A stretch of 64,000 nt of DNA from Streptomyces sp. WM6378 (lineage in GTDB: Bacteria; Actinomycetota; Actinomycetes; Streptomycetales; Streptomycetaceae): assembly GCF_001279695.1 (NCBI RefSeq), contig NZ_LGDD01000001.1, positions 62,001 to 126,000 on the forward strand, written 5' to 3'. Positions within the stretch are counted from its first letter, which is position 1. Each line of letters opens with the position of its first letter. Position numbers and translations under genes: made by a program. This document shows positions 57,105-64,000 of this stretch, one piece after another. Under the pieces are notes generated by a model. That model worked only from the letters and a program-made list of their open reading frames with translations. It was not told the origin of the DNA and did not search any database.

Positions 57105-59939
57105 ATGCGACGACGCACCGCAAGGCTCACAACAGCCATAAAAACCAGCAGACTTCGACGCCTGACGGGCACGGGACGCGGCAGAGCCGCCGCCTGCGCC
57201 GCCACCGTCATCGCCCTGTCCGCCGCCCTGCTCGGCCCCGCGGTCCCGGCCGGCGCGGCCGAACCCGCGGACGGCGACCTCTGCCAGGGGCAGTGCTCCG
57301 ACATCCTGCCGCCCGGCGCCAACGGCAACGCCACCCTCGTCGAGATCCTCGGGAACAAGGTGTTCGGGACCCACCCCGCACACAGCGACGACGAGCTCGG
57401 CAAGTACGACGCCCTGGTCGCCGGCCAGTCCTCGCTCACCGACGACAAGCTCAACAGCTTCTTCAACGACGCCTCCTTCGGCGTCCCGAACGGGCAGGTG
57501 GAGTCCACGACTTCGCCCCGCCCCGACGTCACCATCACCCGCGACAAGGCCACGGGCGTACCGCACATCAAGGGCACCACGCGGTACGGGACCGAGTACG
57601 GCGCCGGGTACGCGGCCGGGCAGGACCGGCTCTGGCTCATGGACCTCTTCCGCCACATCGGGCGCGGCGAGCTCACCTCGTTCGCGGGGGGCGCCCTCGC
57701 CAACCAGGGCCTTGAGCAGGAGTTCTGGCCGCAGGCCCCGTACGCCGAGGCCGATCTCCAGGCGCAGGTCGACCGCATCCGTACCGCCAACGGAGCCCGC
57801 GGCGAGCGGGCCATGGCCGACGCCCAGGCCTATGTCGACGGCATCAACGCCTATGCCAAGCAGTCCAAGGACGGTCGCTACTTCCCCGGCGAGTACGTCC
57901 TCACCGGCAAGATCGACTCCATTACGAACGTGGGCGAGATCCAGCCCTTCAAGCTCACCGACCTGATCGCGCTCGCCTCCGTGGTGGGCGGGCTCTTCGG
58001 CGGCGGCGGGGGCGGCGAGGTCCAGGCCGCACTGTCGCTCCAGGCCGCGCAGGCCAAGTACGGCGTGGCCGAGGGCACCAAGGTCTGGGAGTCCTTCCGC
58101 GAGCGCAACGACCCCGAGTCCGTGCTCACCGTTCACGACGGCACCAGCTTCCCGTACGCGGGCAAGCCCGCCGACGCGCAGGGCGCCGCGATGCCCGACC
58201 CCGGCACGGTCGTCCCCGAACAGCTCGTCTACGACCGCACCGGCTCGGCGAACACCAATGCCAAGGCGGACGTGAAAGTTCCCCAGCAGCTCAAGCCGTT
58301 GAAGGGCGTGTACGACAACGGTGTGCTGCCCGGCATCGACCTCGGCAAGCCGCGCGGCATGTCCAACGCCCTCGTGGTGTCCGGCTCGCACACCGCGAGC
58401 GGCAACCCTGTAGCGGTGTTCGGTCCCCAAACCGGCTATTTCGCGCCACAGTTGCTGATGCTCCAGGAGATCCAGGGCCCCGGCATCAGCGCCCGGGGCG
58501 CCTCCTTCGCCGGGGTCGGCATGTACGTCCAGCTCGGCCGCGGCCAGGACTACGCCTGGTCGGCCACCTCGGCGGGCCAGGACATCACCGACACGTACGC
58601 GGTCGAGCTCTGCCAGGACGCCACCCACTATCTCTACCGGGGCGTGTGCACCCCGATGGAGAAGCTGGAGAAGACCAACTCCTGGAAGCCGACGGTCGCC
58701 GACACCACGGCGGCCGGCTCCTACCGGATGCAGGTGTGGCGCACCAACTACGGCATCGTCACCGCCCGCGCCACCATTGGCGGCAAGCCCGTCGCGTACA
58801 CCTCACTGCGCTCCACCTACCGGCACGACGCGGATTCGATCATCGGCTTCCAGATGATGAACGACCCCTCCTACGTCAAGGACGCCAAGACCTTCCAGGA
58901 GGCGGCCCAGCACGTCGACTACACCTTCAACTGGTTCTACGCGGACTCCCGCACCGCCGCCTACTACAACAGCGGCCTGAACCCGGTCCGCAACCCGAAC
59001 GTCGACCCCTCGCTGCCCGCCAAGGCGGAGCAGGCCTACGAGTGGCAGGGCTTCGACCCCGCGAACAACACCGCCGCCTACACCCCGCCCGCCCAGCACC
59101 CCCAGTCGATCGGCCAGGACTACTACGTCTCCTGGAACAACAAGCAGGCCAAGGACTACTCCACGGCCGGCTTCGGCGACGGCTCCGTGCACCGTGCCAA
59201 CCTCCTCGACGACCGCGTGAAGGCGCTGGTCGCCCAAGGCGGCGTCACCCGCTCCTCGCTCACCCGGGCCATGGCCCAGGCCGCCGTCACCGACCTGCGC
59301 GGTGAGGACGTCCTGCCCGAGCTCCTCAAGGTGCTGCGCAGCGCGCCGATCACCGACCCCCAACTGGCCACCGCGGTACAGCAGTTGGAGGCCTGGCAGG
59401 CCGACGGAAGCCAGCGCCGCGAGACCTCGCAGGGCTCGCACGCCTACACCCATCCCGACGCGGTGCGCCTGATGGACGCCTGGTGGCCGCTGCTCGTCGA
59501 GGCCGAGTTCCGTCCCGGGCTGGGCGACCCGCTCTACAACGCCCTGACCGCCAACCTCGGCATCGACGAAGCGCCCTCGGCCGGGCACGGCCCGACCGGT
59601 GCGCACGCCGGGTCCGCCTTCCAGTACGGCTGGTGGAGCTACGCCGACAAGGACCTGCGTACGGTCCTGGGTGAGCCCGTGCAGGGGCCGCTGGCCCGCG
59701 CCTACTGTGGCGACGGCAAGCTCGACGCCTGCCGCGACAGCCTGCTCGGCACGCTCAAGCAGGCCGCCGCCAAGACCCCGGCGCAGGTCTACCCGGGTGA
59801 CGCCGGCTGCGGGGCCGGCGACCAGTGGTGCGCCGACAGCATCGTGCAGCGACCGCTCGGCGGCATCACCCAGTCCGCGATCAGCTGGCAGAACCGGCCG
59901 ACGTACCAGCAGGTCGTCGAGTTCCCCAGCCATCGCTAG
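57105..59939 (+). CDS. Secreted penicillin acylase family enzyme (Ntn hydrolase)
   Basis: 944 residues; ATG 57105 behind TAGGAG. A long, Arg-rich signal peptide leads to a cleavage point near PAGAA. The N-terminal alpha-chain region contains DVTITRDKATGVPHIKGTTR and YGAGYAAGQDRLWLMDLFRH. The spacer is followed by the beta-chain nucleophile Ser420 in RGMSNALVVSG, released by autocleavage before Ser; VAVFGPQTGYFAPQLLMLQE and RGQDYAWSATSAGQDITDTY follow, as in aculeacin A/penicillin G acylases. It hydrolyses amide bonds of acylated compounds such as lipopeptides or homoserine lactones; the specificity is unknown. Confidence 0.9.
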   Translation: MRRRTARLTTAIKTSRLRRLTGTGRGRAAACAATVIALSAALLGPAVPAGAAEPADGDLCQGQCSDILPPGANGNATLVEILGNKVFGTHPAHSDDELGKYDALVAGQSSLTDDKLNSFFNDASFGVPNGQVESTTSPRPDVTITRDKATGVPHIKGTTRYGTEYGAGYAAGQDRLWLMDLFRHIGRGELTSFAGGALANQGLEQEFWPQAPYAEADLQAQVDRIRTANGARGERAMADAQAYVDGINAYAKQSKDGRYFPGEYVLTGKIDSITNVGEIQPFKLTDLIALASVVGGLFGGGGGGEVQAALSLQAAQAKYGVAEGTKVWESFRERNDPESVLTVHDGTSFPYAGKPADAQGAAMPDPGTVVPEQLVYDRTGSANTNAKADVKVPQQLKPLKGVYDNGVLPGIDLGKPRGMSNALVVSGSHTASGNPVAVFGPQTGYFAPQLLMLQEIQGPGISARGASFAGVGMYVQLGRGQDYAWSATSAGQDITDTYAVELCQDATHYLYRGVCTPMEKLEKTNSWKPTVADTTAAGSYRMQVWRTNYGIVTARATIGGKPVAYTSLRSTYRHDADSIIGFQMMNDPSYVKDAKTFQEAAQHVDYTFNWFYADSRTAAYYNSGLNPVRNPNVDPSLPAKAEQAYEWQGFDPANNTAAYTPPAQHPQSIGQDYYVSWNNKQAKDYSTAGFGDGSVHRANLLDDRVKALVAQGGVTRSSLTRAMAQAAVTDLRGEDVLPELLKVLRSAPITDPQLATAVQQLEAWQADGSQRRETSQGSHAYTHPDAVRLMDAWWPLLVEAEFRPGLGDPLYNALTANLGIDEAPSAGHGPTGAHAGSAFQYGWWSYADKDLRTVLGEPVQGPLARAYCGDGKLDACRDSLLGTLKQAAAKTPAQVYPGDAGCGAGDQWCADSIVQRPLGGITQSAISWQNRPTYQQVVEFPSHR

Positions 59940-59957
59940 GACGTGAACGGCCGCGGG

Positions 59958-61274
59958 TCAGGTCCTGCCGATCCGGCCCGCGGCCAGCACCACCTGGGCG
60001 AGCTCCGTGTGGCAGATGTCGCTGTGCGCGCCCGAGGGCGGCCCGCCGTCCTTCACCACGGCGGCCGCGTCCACGCTGACGCAGCCCGAGTCCGGCACCC
60101 CGTCGCGCAGCGCCTCGGCCAGCGTCAGCGTGGTGCAGGGGCTGACGGCCTGGATGCCGTCGTGGCCGATCGCCCACCACCGCTTGTCCAGGCCGGGCAG
60201 CGCGCTCGCGTAGTCCCCGGACAACGCGGACGCCAGCGGGTAGATGACGCCGAGCGCGGTGTCGAAGTGCGAGTAGCAGGAGACGACCGGGCCGTCGATC
60301 CGGCCCTGCGCGTCGCTCAGCGCGCCCGCGCCCGCGAGTCCGTCGGGCAGGCGCTCGGCGAAGACGTAGTGGGAGAAGGCCCCTTCGAGCAGCGTCACCG
60401 ACTTCAGATTGCGCGCGCCCGCGGGCAGCCCCTTCAGCGCGAACGCGACCAGGCGCGCGCCCTGGCTGTGTCCGACGAGGTGCACGCGCAACTCGGGCCG
60501 TGCGGTGGCCAGTTGACCGATCAGCGGGCCGAGGCCGAGCTGCCCCACTTTGCCCGCCCGGCGCTTCATCTCGTAGTAGGTCGTCTGGCGCAGCACTTCC
60601 TTTGCGCCGTCCCACAGGTGCTTGAGGGAGCCGCCGATCGAGAACGAGGGGCCGGGCGGCCCTGGCTGTACGTCCATGCCGGTGTCGGCGAGGGCGGCCG
60701 TGAACGTCCGGCACAGCGCCAGGATGTCGTCGGTCAGGATCGCGGGCGTGGCGCCGGGCCCGTCCTCCGCCGCCAGGTCGCCGACGGTCCCGGCCCCGCT
60801 CGTGGCGGCCGTCGTCACGAGCTGCCGGGTCAGCCGCCCGAAGTCGTTGAACGCCTCCTCGGAGTCGGGCTGCCCGGCGAGGTGCGCGGCGATCTGGTCG
60901 ACGGTCGCGTCCTGGCCGGGAAAGAAGCCCTTGAGCGCGGCGACGGTCGCGTCGTCGAGCCCGGGCCCTACGGCCGCCGTCGCCGCGGCGTGCGGAAAGT
61001 TCGGGATGGTCTCGTCGGTGAAGCGGATCGACGGCCAGATCACGCCGCCGTACCCGAGCCGCACCTGCGGCGAGTTCGCGAGCAGCGCGGGGAACGCCGC
61101 GAAGAAGGCCTGGTACAGACTCCGGGCTGCCGACGGGGTGTTGTTCCAGCCGTGGCAGAACAGCACCAGGTCCGTGGCGTCCACGCCGACCAGGGCCGCG
61201 CGCTCGGCGGGATCCGCGTCGCCGTCCGCGTCGAAGGTGATCTCCCGGTACGGCTCGACTCCGATGTCCGTCAT
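59958..61274 (-). CDS. Alpha/beta hydrolase-like protein of unknown function
   Basis: 438 residues from the ATG at 61274 with GGAGG upstream. The N-terminus has LVLFCHGWNNTPSAARSLYQ (a Streptomyces form of the HGW oxyanion region), and LRVHLVGHSQGARLVAFALK carries the nucleophile Ser in GHSQG; DTALGVIYPLASALSGDYAS and HSDICHTELA near the end may give the acid and His. The rest of the protein is unfamiliar. No signal peptide. Convergent with the acylase gene. Confidence 0.72.
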   Translation of the reverse strand: MTDIGVEPYREITFDADGDADPAERAALVGVDATDLVLFCHGWNNTPSAARSLYQAFFAAFPALLANSPQVRLGYGGVIWPSIRFTDETIPNFPHAAATAAVGPGLDDATVAALKGFFPGQDATVDQIAAHLAGQPDSEEAFNDFGRLTRQLVTTAATSGAGTVGDLAAEDGPGATPAILTDDILALCRTFTAALADTGMDVQPGPPGPSFSIGGSLKHLWDGAKEVLRQTTYYEMKRRAGKVGQLGLGPLIGQLATARPELRVHLVGHSQGARLVAFALKGLPAGARNLKSVTLLEGAFSHYVFAERLPDGLAGAGALSDAQGRIDGPVVSCYSHFDTALGVIYPLASALSGDYASALPGLDKRWWAIGHDGIQAVSPCTTLTLAEALRDGVPDSGCVSVDAAAVVKDGGPPSGAHSDICHTELAQVVLAAGRIGRT

Positions 61275-61381
61275 GGCCCGACCTCCGGTCCGCTCGACGA
61301 TGAGCGCCACCCATCGTCCCGCCGCACCGCGGAGCTGGCCATATGCGTGACACGAGGAGGTCCGGGCGGCCTCGGTTCGGC

Positions 61382-62605
61382 TCAGTCGTACATCAGGTGT
61401 TTCCGGCGTACGGTCCGGAACGCCGTGAGCCCCGGCTGCCAGGCGGCGACGATCTCGTCCGTCCCGGCGCCCGCGTCGACCATCGTGCGGACCAGCGCCG
61501 AGCCCGTGAGCTTGTCGATCCAGTTGTCCGGCCGCCAGGCGAAGCCGCGCCACACCCGCCGGGCGGTGACGAGGAGGGCGATCCCGGTGCGCACCGGGTC
61601 GAACAACTCCCTGTTGTGGACGTGCAGTTGGACCCCTCCGACCGTCTTCCCCTCGAACTTGGAGAAGGTCGGCGCGAAGTAGGCCTCGCGGCAGCGGAGG
61701 CCGGGCAGGGTGAGCTCATTGAGCGCGGCGGCCCACTTGCCGTCGATCCCCTCCGCGCCGAGCAGCTCGAACGGCCGCGTCGTGCCACGCCCCTCCGACA
61801 GGTTGGTGCCCTCGAAGAGGCAGGTGCCGGAGTAGACGAGAGCGGTGTCCGGGGTGGGCATGTTGGGGCTGGGCGGCACCCAGGGGAGCCCGGTGTCGTC
61901 GAAGAAGGCGGATCGCCGCCATCCCGTCATGGCCACCGTGGTCAACTGGACCTTGCCGCCCAGGAATTGGGCGTTGAACAGGCGGGCCAGCTCGGCTGCC
62001 GTCATCCCGTGCGCCTGCGCGATCGGCTGTCGCCCGACGAAGGTGGCGAACGCCGGGTCGAGGACCGGGCCGTACGCCGCGCGGCCGGTCACCGGGTTGG
62101 GCCGGTCCAGGACCACGAAGCGCTTGCCTGCGAGTGCGGCCGCTTCCATGCAGTCGTACAGGGTCCAGATGTAGGTGTAGAAGCGCGCCCCGACGTCCTG
62201 GATGTCGAAGACGATCGTGTCCACGGCGGAGGTGATGAAGATGTCCGCGAGGGGCCGGCCGCTCTTCGTGTACGTGTCGTACACGGGGAGCCCGGTCGCC
62301 GGGTCGTTGTAGCGGCCCTCGGAACCACCGGCCTGGGCGGTGCCGCGGAAGCCGTGCTCGGGGCCGAAGACGGCGCTCAGGTGCACGCGGGGGTCGGCGT
62401 GCATGACGTCCACGATGTGGCGTACGTCCTGGGTGACGCCGGTGGGGTTGGTGACGATTCCCACCTTTTGCCCGGCGAGGGGGGCGTAGCCGTCGGCGGC
62501 GAGGCGGGCGAAGCCGGTGCGGAGCGGGTCTTCGGAAGGGGTGGGGGAGGTGAGGGTGCCCGTCGCTAGCGTGCCGGCGAGCAGGGTGCGTCTGGACAGG
62601 GTCAT
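61382..62605 (-). CDS. NamZ-like exo-beta-N-acetylmuramidase (DUF1343)
   Basis: 407 residues from the ATG at 62605 (GGAGGTG upstream). A twin-Arg start (MTLSRRTLLAGTLATGTLTS) suggests Tat export. The DUF1343 core is complete: KVGIVTNPTGVTQDVRHIVD, VFGPEHGFRGTAQAGGSEGR, VFDIQDVGARFYTYIWTLYD, VVLDRPNPVTGRAAYGPVLD, LPWVPPSPNMPTPDTALVYS, FEGTNLSEGRGTTRPFELLG. The characterised Bacillus NamZ removes MurNAc from muropeptides or their cleavage products. It may serve cell-wall recycling here. Confidence 0.9.
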   Translation of the reverse strand: MTLSRRTLLAGTLATGTLTSPTPSEDPLRTGFARLAADGYAPLAGQKVGIVTNPTGVTQDVRHIVDVMHADPRVHLSAVFGPEHGFRGTAQAGGSEGRYNDPATGLPVYDTYTKSGRPLADIFITSAVDTIVFDIQDVGARFYTYIWTLYDCMEAAALAGKRFVVLDRPNPVTGRAAYGPVLDPAFATFVGRQPIAQAHGMTAAELARLFNAQFLGGKVQLTTVAMTGWRRSAFFDDTGLPWVPPSPNMPTPDTALVYSGTCLFEGTNLSEGRGTTRPFELLGAEGIDGKWAAALNELTLPGLRCREAYFAPTFSKFEGKTVGGVQLHVHNRELFDPVRTGIALLVTARRVWRGFAWRPDNWIDKLTGSALVRTMVDAGAGTDEIVAAWQPGLTAFRTVRRKHLMYD

Positions 62606-62689
62606 CCGTACACCTCCGGGTTCGTACGGGGCCGTCATGCCCCCCCGCACGGTAGCGGGCGGCGGGGGCGCGCCGAGGCGGGCCACGCC

Positions 62690-62758
62690 CTGGGGCTCCG
62701 CCCCAGACCCCGTTCGCGCCTGAAGGGCGCTCGTCCTCAAACGCCGGACGGGCTGAAG
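62690..62758. repeat. Dispersed intergenic repeat with hairpin
   Basis: CTGGGGC TCC GCCCCAG (62690-62706) forms a hairpin and is followed by CTGAAGGGCGCTCG and TCAAACGCCGGACGGGCTGA, a sequence I recognise as a frequent intergenic repeat in Streptomyces. It lies upstream of an SDR gene. Confidence 0.65.
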
Positions 62759-62828
62759 ATGCCAGTACCGGTCGGCACCGGTCCTGCCAGGGGCGCAGCC
62801 CCAGGAGGGCGGGCCCTTCCCAGGGGAC

Positions 62829-62848
62829 ATACCGACTGGTTAGTCTGT
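62829..62848. promoter_or_regulatory. Candidate TetR operator before the SDR / acyl-CoA ligase operon
   Basis: CATACCGACTGGTTAGTCTG has the inner dyad GACT-GGTT-AGTC and shares 15 of 20 positions with the reverse strand of the element at 43122-43141. Confidence 0.5.
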
Positions 62849-62881
62849 CGGGGCATTCGGCACGCAGAGAGGCGGGTCTCC

Positions 62882-63655
62882 ATGAGCACGGGACAGGCGG
62901 TCAAGGGCGCCGCAGTGGTCGTCACCGGAGCGGGCGGCGGCATCGGCGCAGCCCTCGCGCGCAGATTCGCGGCGGAGGGCGCCCGGGTCGTCGTCAACGA
63001 CCTGGACGCGGACAAGGCCCGTAAGACCGCCGAGGAGGTCGGCGGCATCGCCGTGCCAGGTGATGCGTCGGCCATCGTCGGGGCCGCCCGCGACGCCCTC
63101 GGCGGCACCATCGACATCTACTGCGCCAACGCGGGCCTGGGATCCGGCGGTTCGGAGTCCGCGCCCGAGGACGTGTGGGCCGCGGCCTGGGACGTCAACG
63201 TGATGGCCCACGTGAGGGCCGCCCGCGAGCTGCTCCCCGACTGGCTGGAGCGCGGCAGCGGACGCTTCGTGTCCACCGTCTCCGCCGCGGGGCTCCTCAC
63301 CATGATCGGCGCGGCCCCCTACAGCGTCACCAAGCACGGCGCGCTCGCCTTCGCGGAGTGGCTGTCGCTGACCTACCGCCACCGCGGCATCCAGGTCCAC
63401 GCGATCTGCCCGCAGGGCGTGCGCACCGACATGCTGGACGCCACCGGATCCGCCGGCGACCTCGTGCTCAAGCCCACCGCCATCGAGCCCGAAGAGGTGG
63501 CCGAGGCCCTCTTTGCCGCCATGGCCGACGACCGCTTCCTGGTGCTGCCCCACCCCGAGGTCGCCGACTACTACACGGCCCGTGCCGCCACCCCCGACCG
63601 CTGGCTGACCAGCATGAACCACCTCCAGCAGAAGTGGGAGACGAGCGCCGAATGA
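62882..63655 (+). CDS. Short-chain dehydrogenase/reductase
   Basis: 257 residues from the ATG at 62882 (GGCGGG upstream). The NAD(P) loop [48 protein letters not shown] and the catalytic pair in YSVTKHGALAFAEW (Tyr-x-x-x-Lys) are intact, unlike the atypical SDR at 17565. It would oxidise or reduce a hydroxyl group of an acyl intermediate. Its stop overlaps the start of the following acyl-CoA ligase (ATGA), so the two act together. Confidence 0.92.
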   Translation: MSTGQAVKGAAVVVTGAGGGIGAALARRFAAEGARVVVNDLDADKARKTAEEVGGIAVPGDASAIVGAARDALGGTIDIYCANAGLGSGGSESAPEDVWAAAWDVNVMAHVRAARELLPDWLERGSGRFVSTVSAAGLLTMIGAAPYSVTKHGALAFAEWLSLTYRHRGIQVHAICPQGVRTDMLDATGSAGDLVLKPTAIEPEEVAEALFAAMADDRFLVLPHPEVADYYTARAATPDRWLTSMNHLQQKWETSAE

Positions 63656-64000
63656 CCTCGATCTACGCGGCCAAGCCCTGGCTCGCCCAGCTCAGCGACG
63701 CCCAGCGGGCGGACGTCACCCCGCCCGAGACCGTGCTGCACTCCTTCCGCGCCGCCGTCGCCCGCGCTCCCGAACGCACCGCGCTCGCCTACTTCGACGG
63801 CCGCCTCAGCTACGCCGAGACCGACGCGCTCTCCGACTCCGTGGCCGGCCACCTCGCCGCCCGGGGCCTGGTCCGCGGCGACCGCGTCGCGCTCATGCTC
63901 CAGAACACCCCGCACTTCGTGATCGCCCTGCTCGGCGCGTGGAAGGCCGGGGCCACCGTCGTCCCGCTCAACCCCATGTACAAATCGGGCGAGGTCGCGC
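63652..64000 (+). CDS. Acyl-CoA synthetase (AMP-forming), 3'-truncated by window edge
   Basis: The first 116 residues are visible, with ATG 63652 overlapping the SDR stop. ERTALAYFDGRLSYAETDAL and GDRVALMLQNTPHFVIALLG followed by AWKAGATVVPLNPMY are the N-terminal signature of the ANL superfamily of long-chain fatty acyl-CoA ligases. It activates a fatty or aromatic acid as the acyl adenylate and then the CoA ester. The catalytic TSGTTG loop lies beyond the window. Coupled to the SDR and, by operator similarity, perhaps co-regulated with the molybdopterin enzyme. Confidence 0.9.
   Translation, partial: MTSIYAAKPWLAQLSDAQRADVTPPETVLHSFRAAVARAPERTALAYFDGRLSYAETDALSDSVAGHLAARGLVRGDRVALMLQNTPHFVIALLGAWKAGATVVPLNPMYKSGEVA

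Noticed and set aside
1..64000. tRNA, rRNA, insertion sequence, integrase or prophage genes
   Set aside because: None was recognised; no transposase DDE/DEDD motifs, no attachment-site repeats and no cloverleaf-like sequence noticed, though short RNAs could be missed by eye.

Overview
The window is high-GC actinobacterial chromosome, almost certainly Streptomyces. Third codon positions are nearly all G/C, GTG and TTG starts are common, and hallmark genes are present: a streptogrisin-type protease, a sortase-E-type anchored AA10 LPMO, a DnaE2/ImuB-like mutasome, and many TetR regulators. I recognised no rRNA, tRNA, CRISPR array, insertion sequence or prophage. Gene content is that of a chromosomal arm or arm-core border: secreted enzymes, catabolic genes and small regulators.

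Layout. 1-3.4 kb: end of a DUF1684 gene, a streptogrisin B-like protease, and a convergent SLOG / SLATT (DUF4231) gene pair. 3.6-5.4 kb: a scar containing pieces of an FxSxx-COOH peptide system (fxsA-like peptide gene, 5' part of the fxsB radical SAM gene, a frameshifted fxsB-extension-like piece, a TIR-like piece) fused to a 3'-truncated alpha/beta hydrolase. 5.5-11 kb: slipin, bifunctional adhE behind a perfect Rex-type operator, an acetate-transporter-family gene and a YhgE-like membrane protein. 11-16.6 kb: VOC protein, then a LexA-type box and the coupled dnaE2 / imuB-like genes. 16.7-25 kb: lipoprotein, atypical SDR with divergent TetR, secreted lipase, wall-anchored LPMO, GNAT, methyltransferase, DUF402, GntR, and DUF5925 AAA ATPase.

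25-31.4 kb: a polysaccharide locus (GH39/PslG-like lipoprotein, MOP flippase, deacetylase, two GT2 enzymes, small membrane protein), the minus-strand genes being translationally coupled. 31.6-40 kb: secreted SGNH esterase, Ser/Thr kinase, small basic protein, CoA-transferase, DrrAB-type ABC exporter with divergent TetR, GNAT, and a type ISP-like orphan. 40-45.4 kb: GntR, homogentisate dioxygenase with divergent TetR, molybdopterin oxidoreductase. 45.5-55 kb: CitMHS transporter, aldehyde/alcohol dehydrogenase operon, EamA transporter, TetR with divergent acyl-CoA dehydrogenase, YiaA/B protein, TetR with convergent MaoC, SoxR. 55-64 kb: BKACE enzyme, zinc-ribbon protein, penicillin acylase-family enzyme, alpha/beta hydrolase, NamZ-like (DUF1343) protein, and an SDR coupled to an acyl-CoA ligase that runs off the window.

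Main observations: (i) the decayed FxSxx-COOH locus; (ii) the Rex operator before adhE; (iii) the SOS-type mutasome with a non-catalytic Y-family partner that carries a palindromic repeat inside its coding frame; (iv) three pairs of matching operator-like sequences that appear to tie separate oxidation genes into small TetR regulons. Functions rest on motif recognition by eye; no database search was run.
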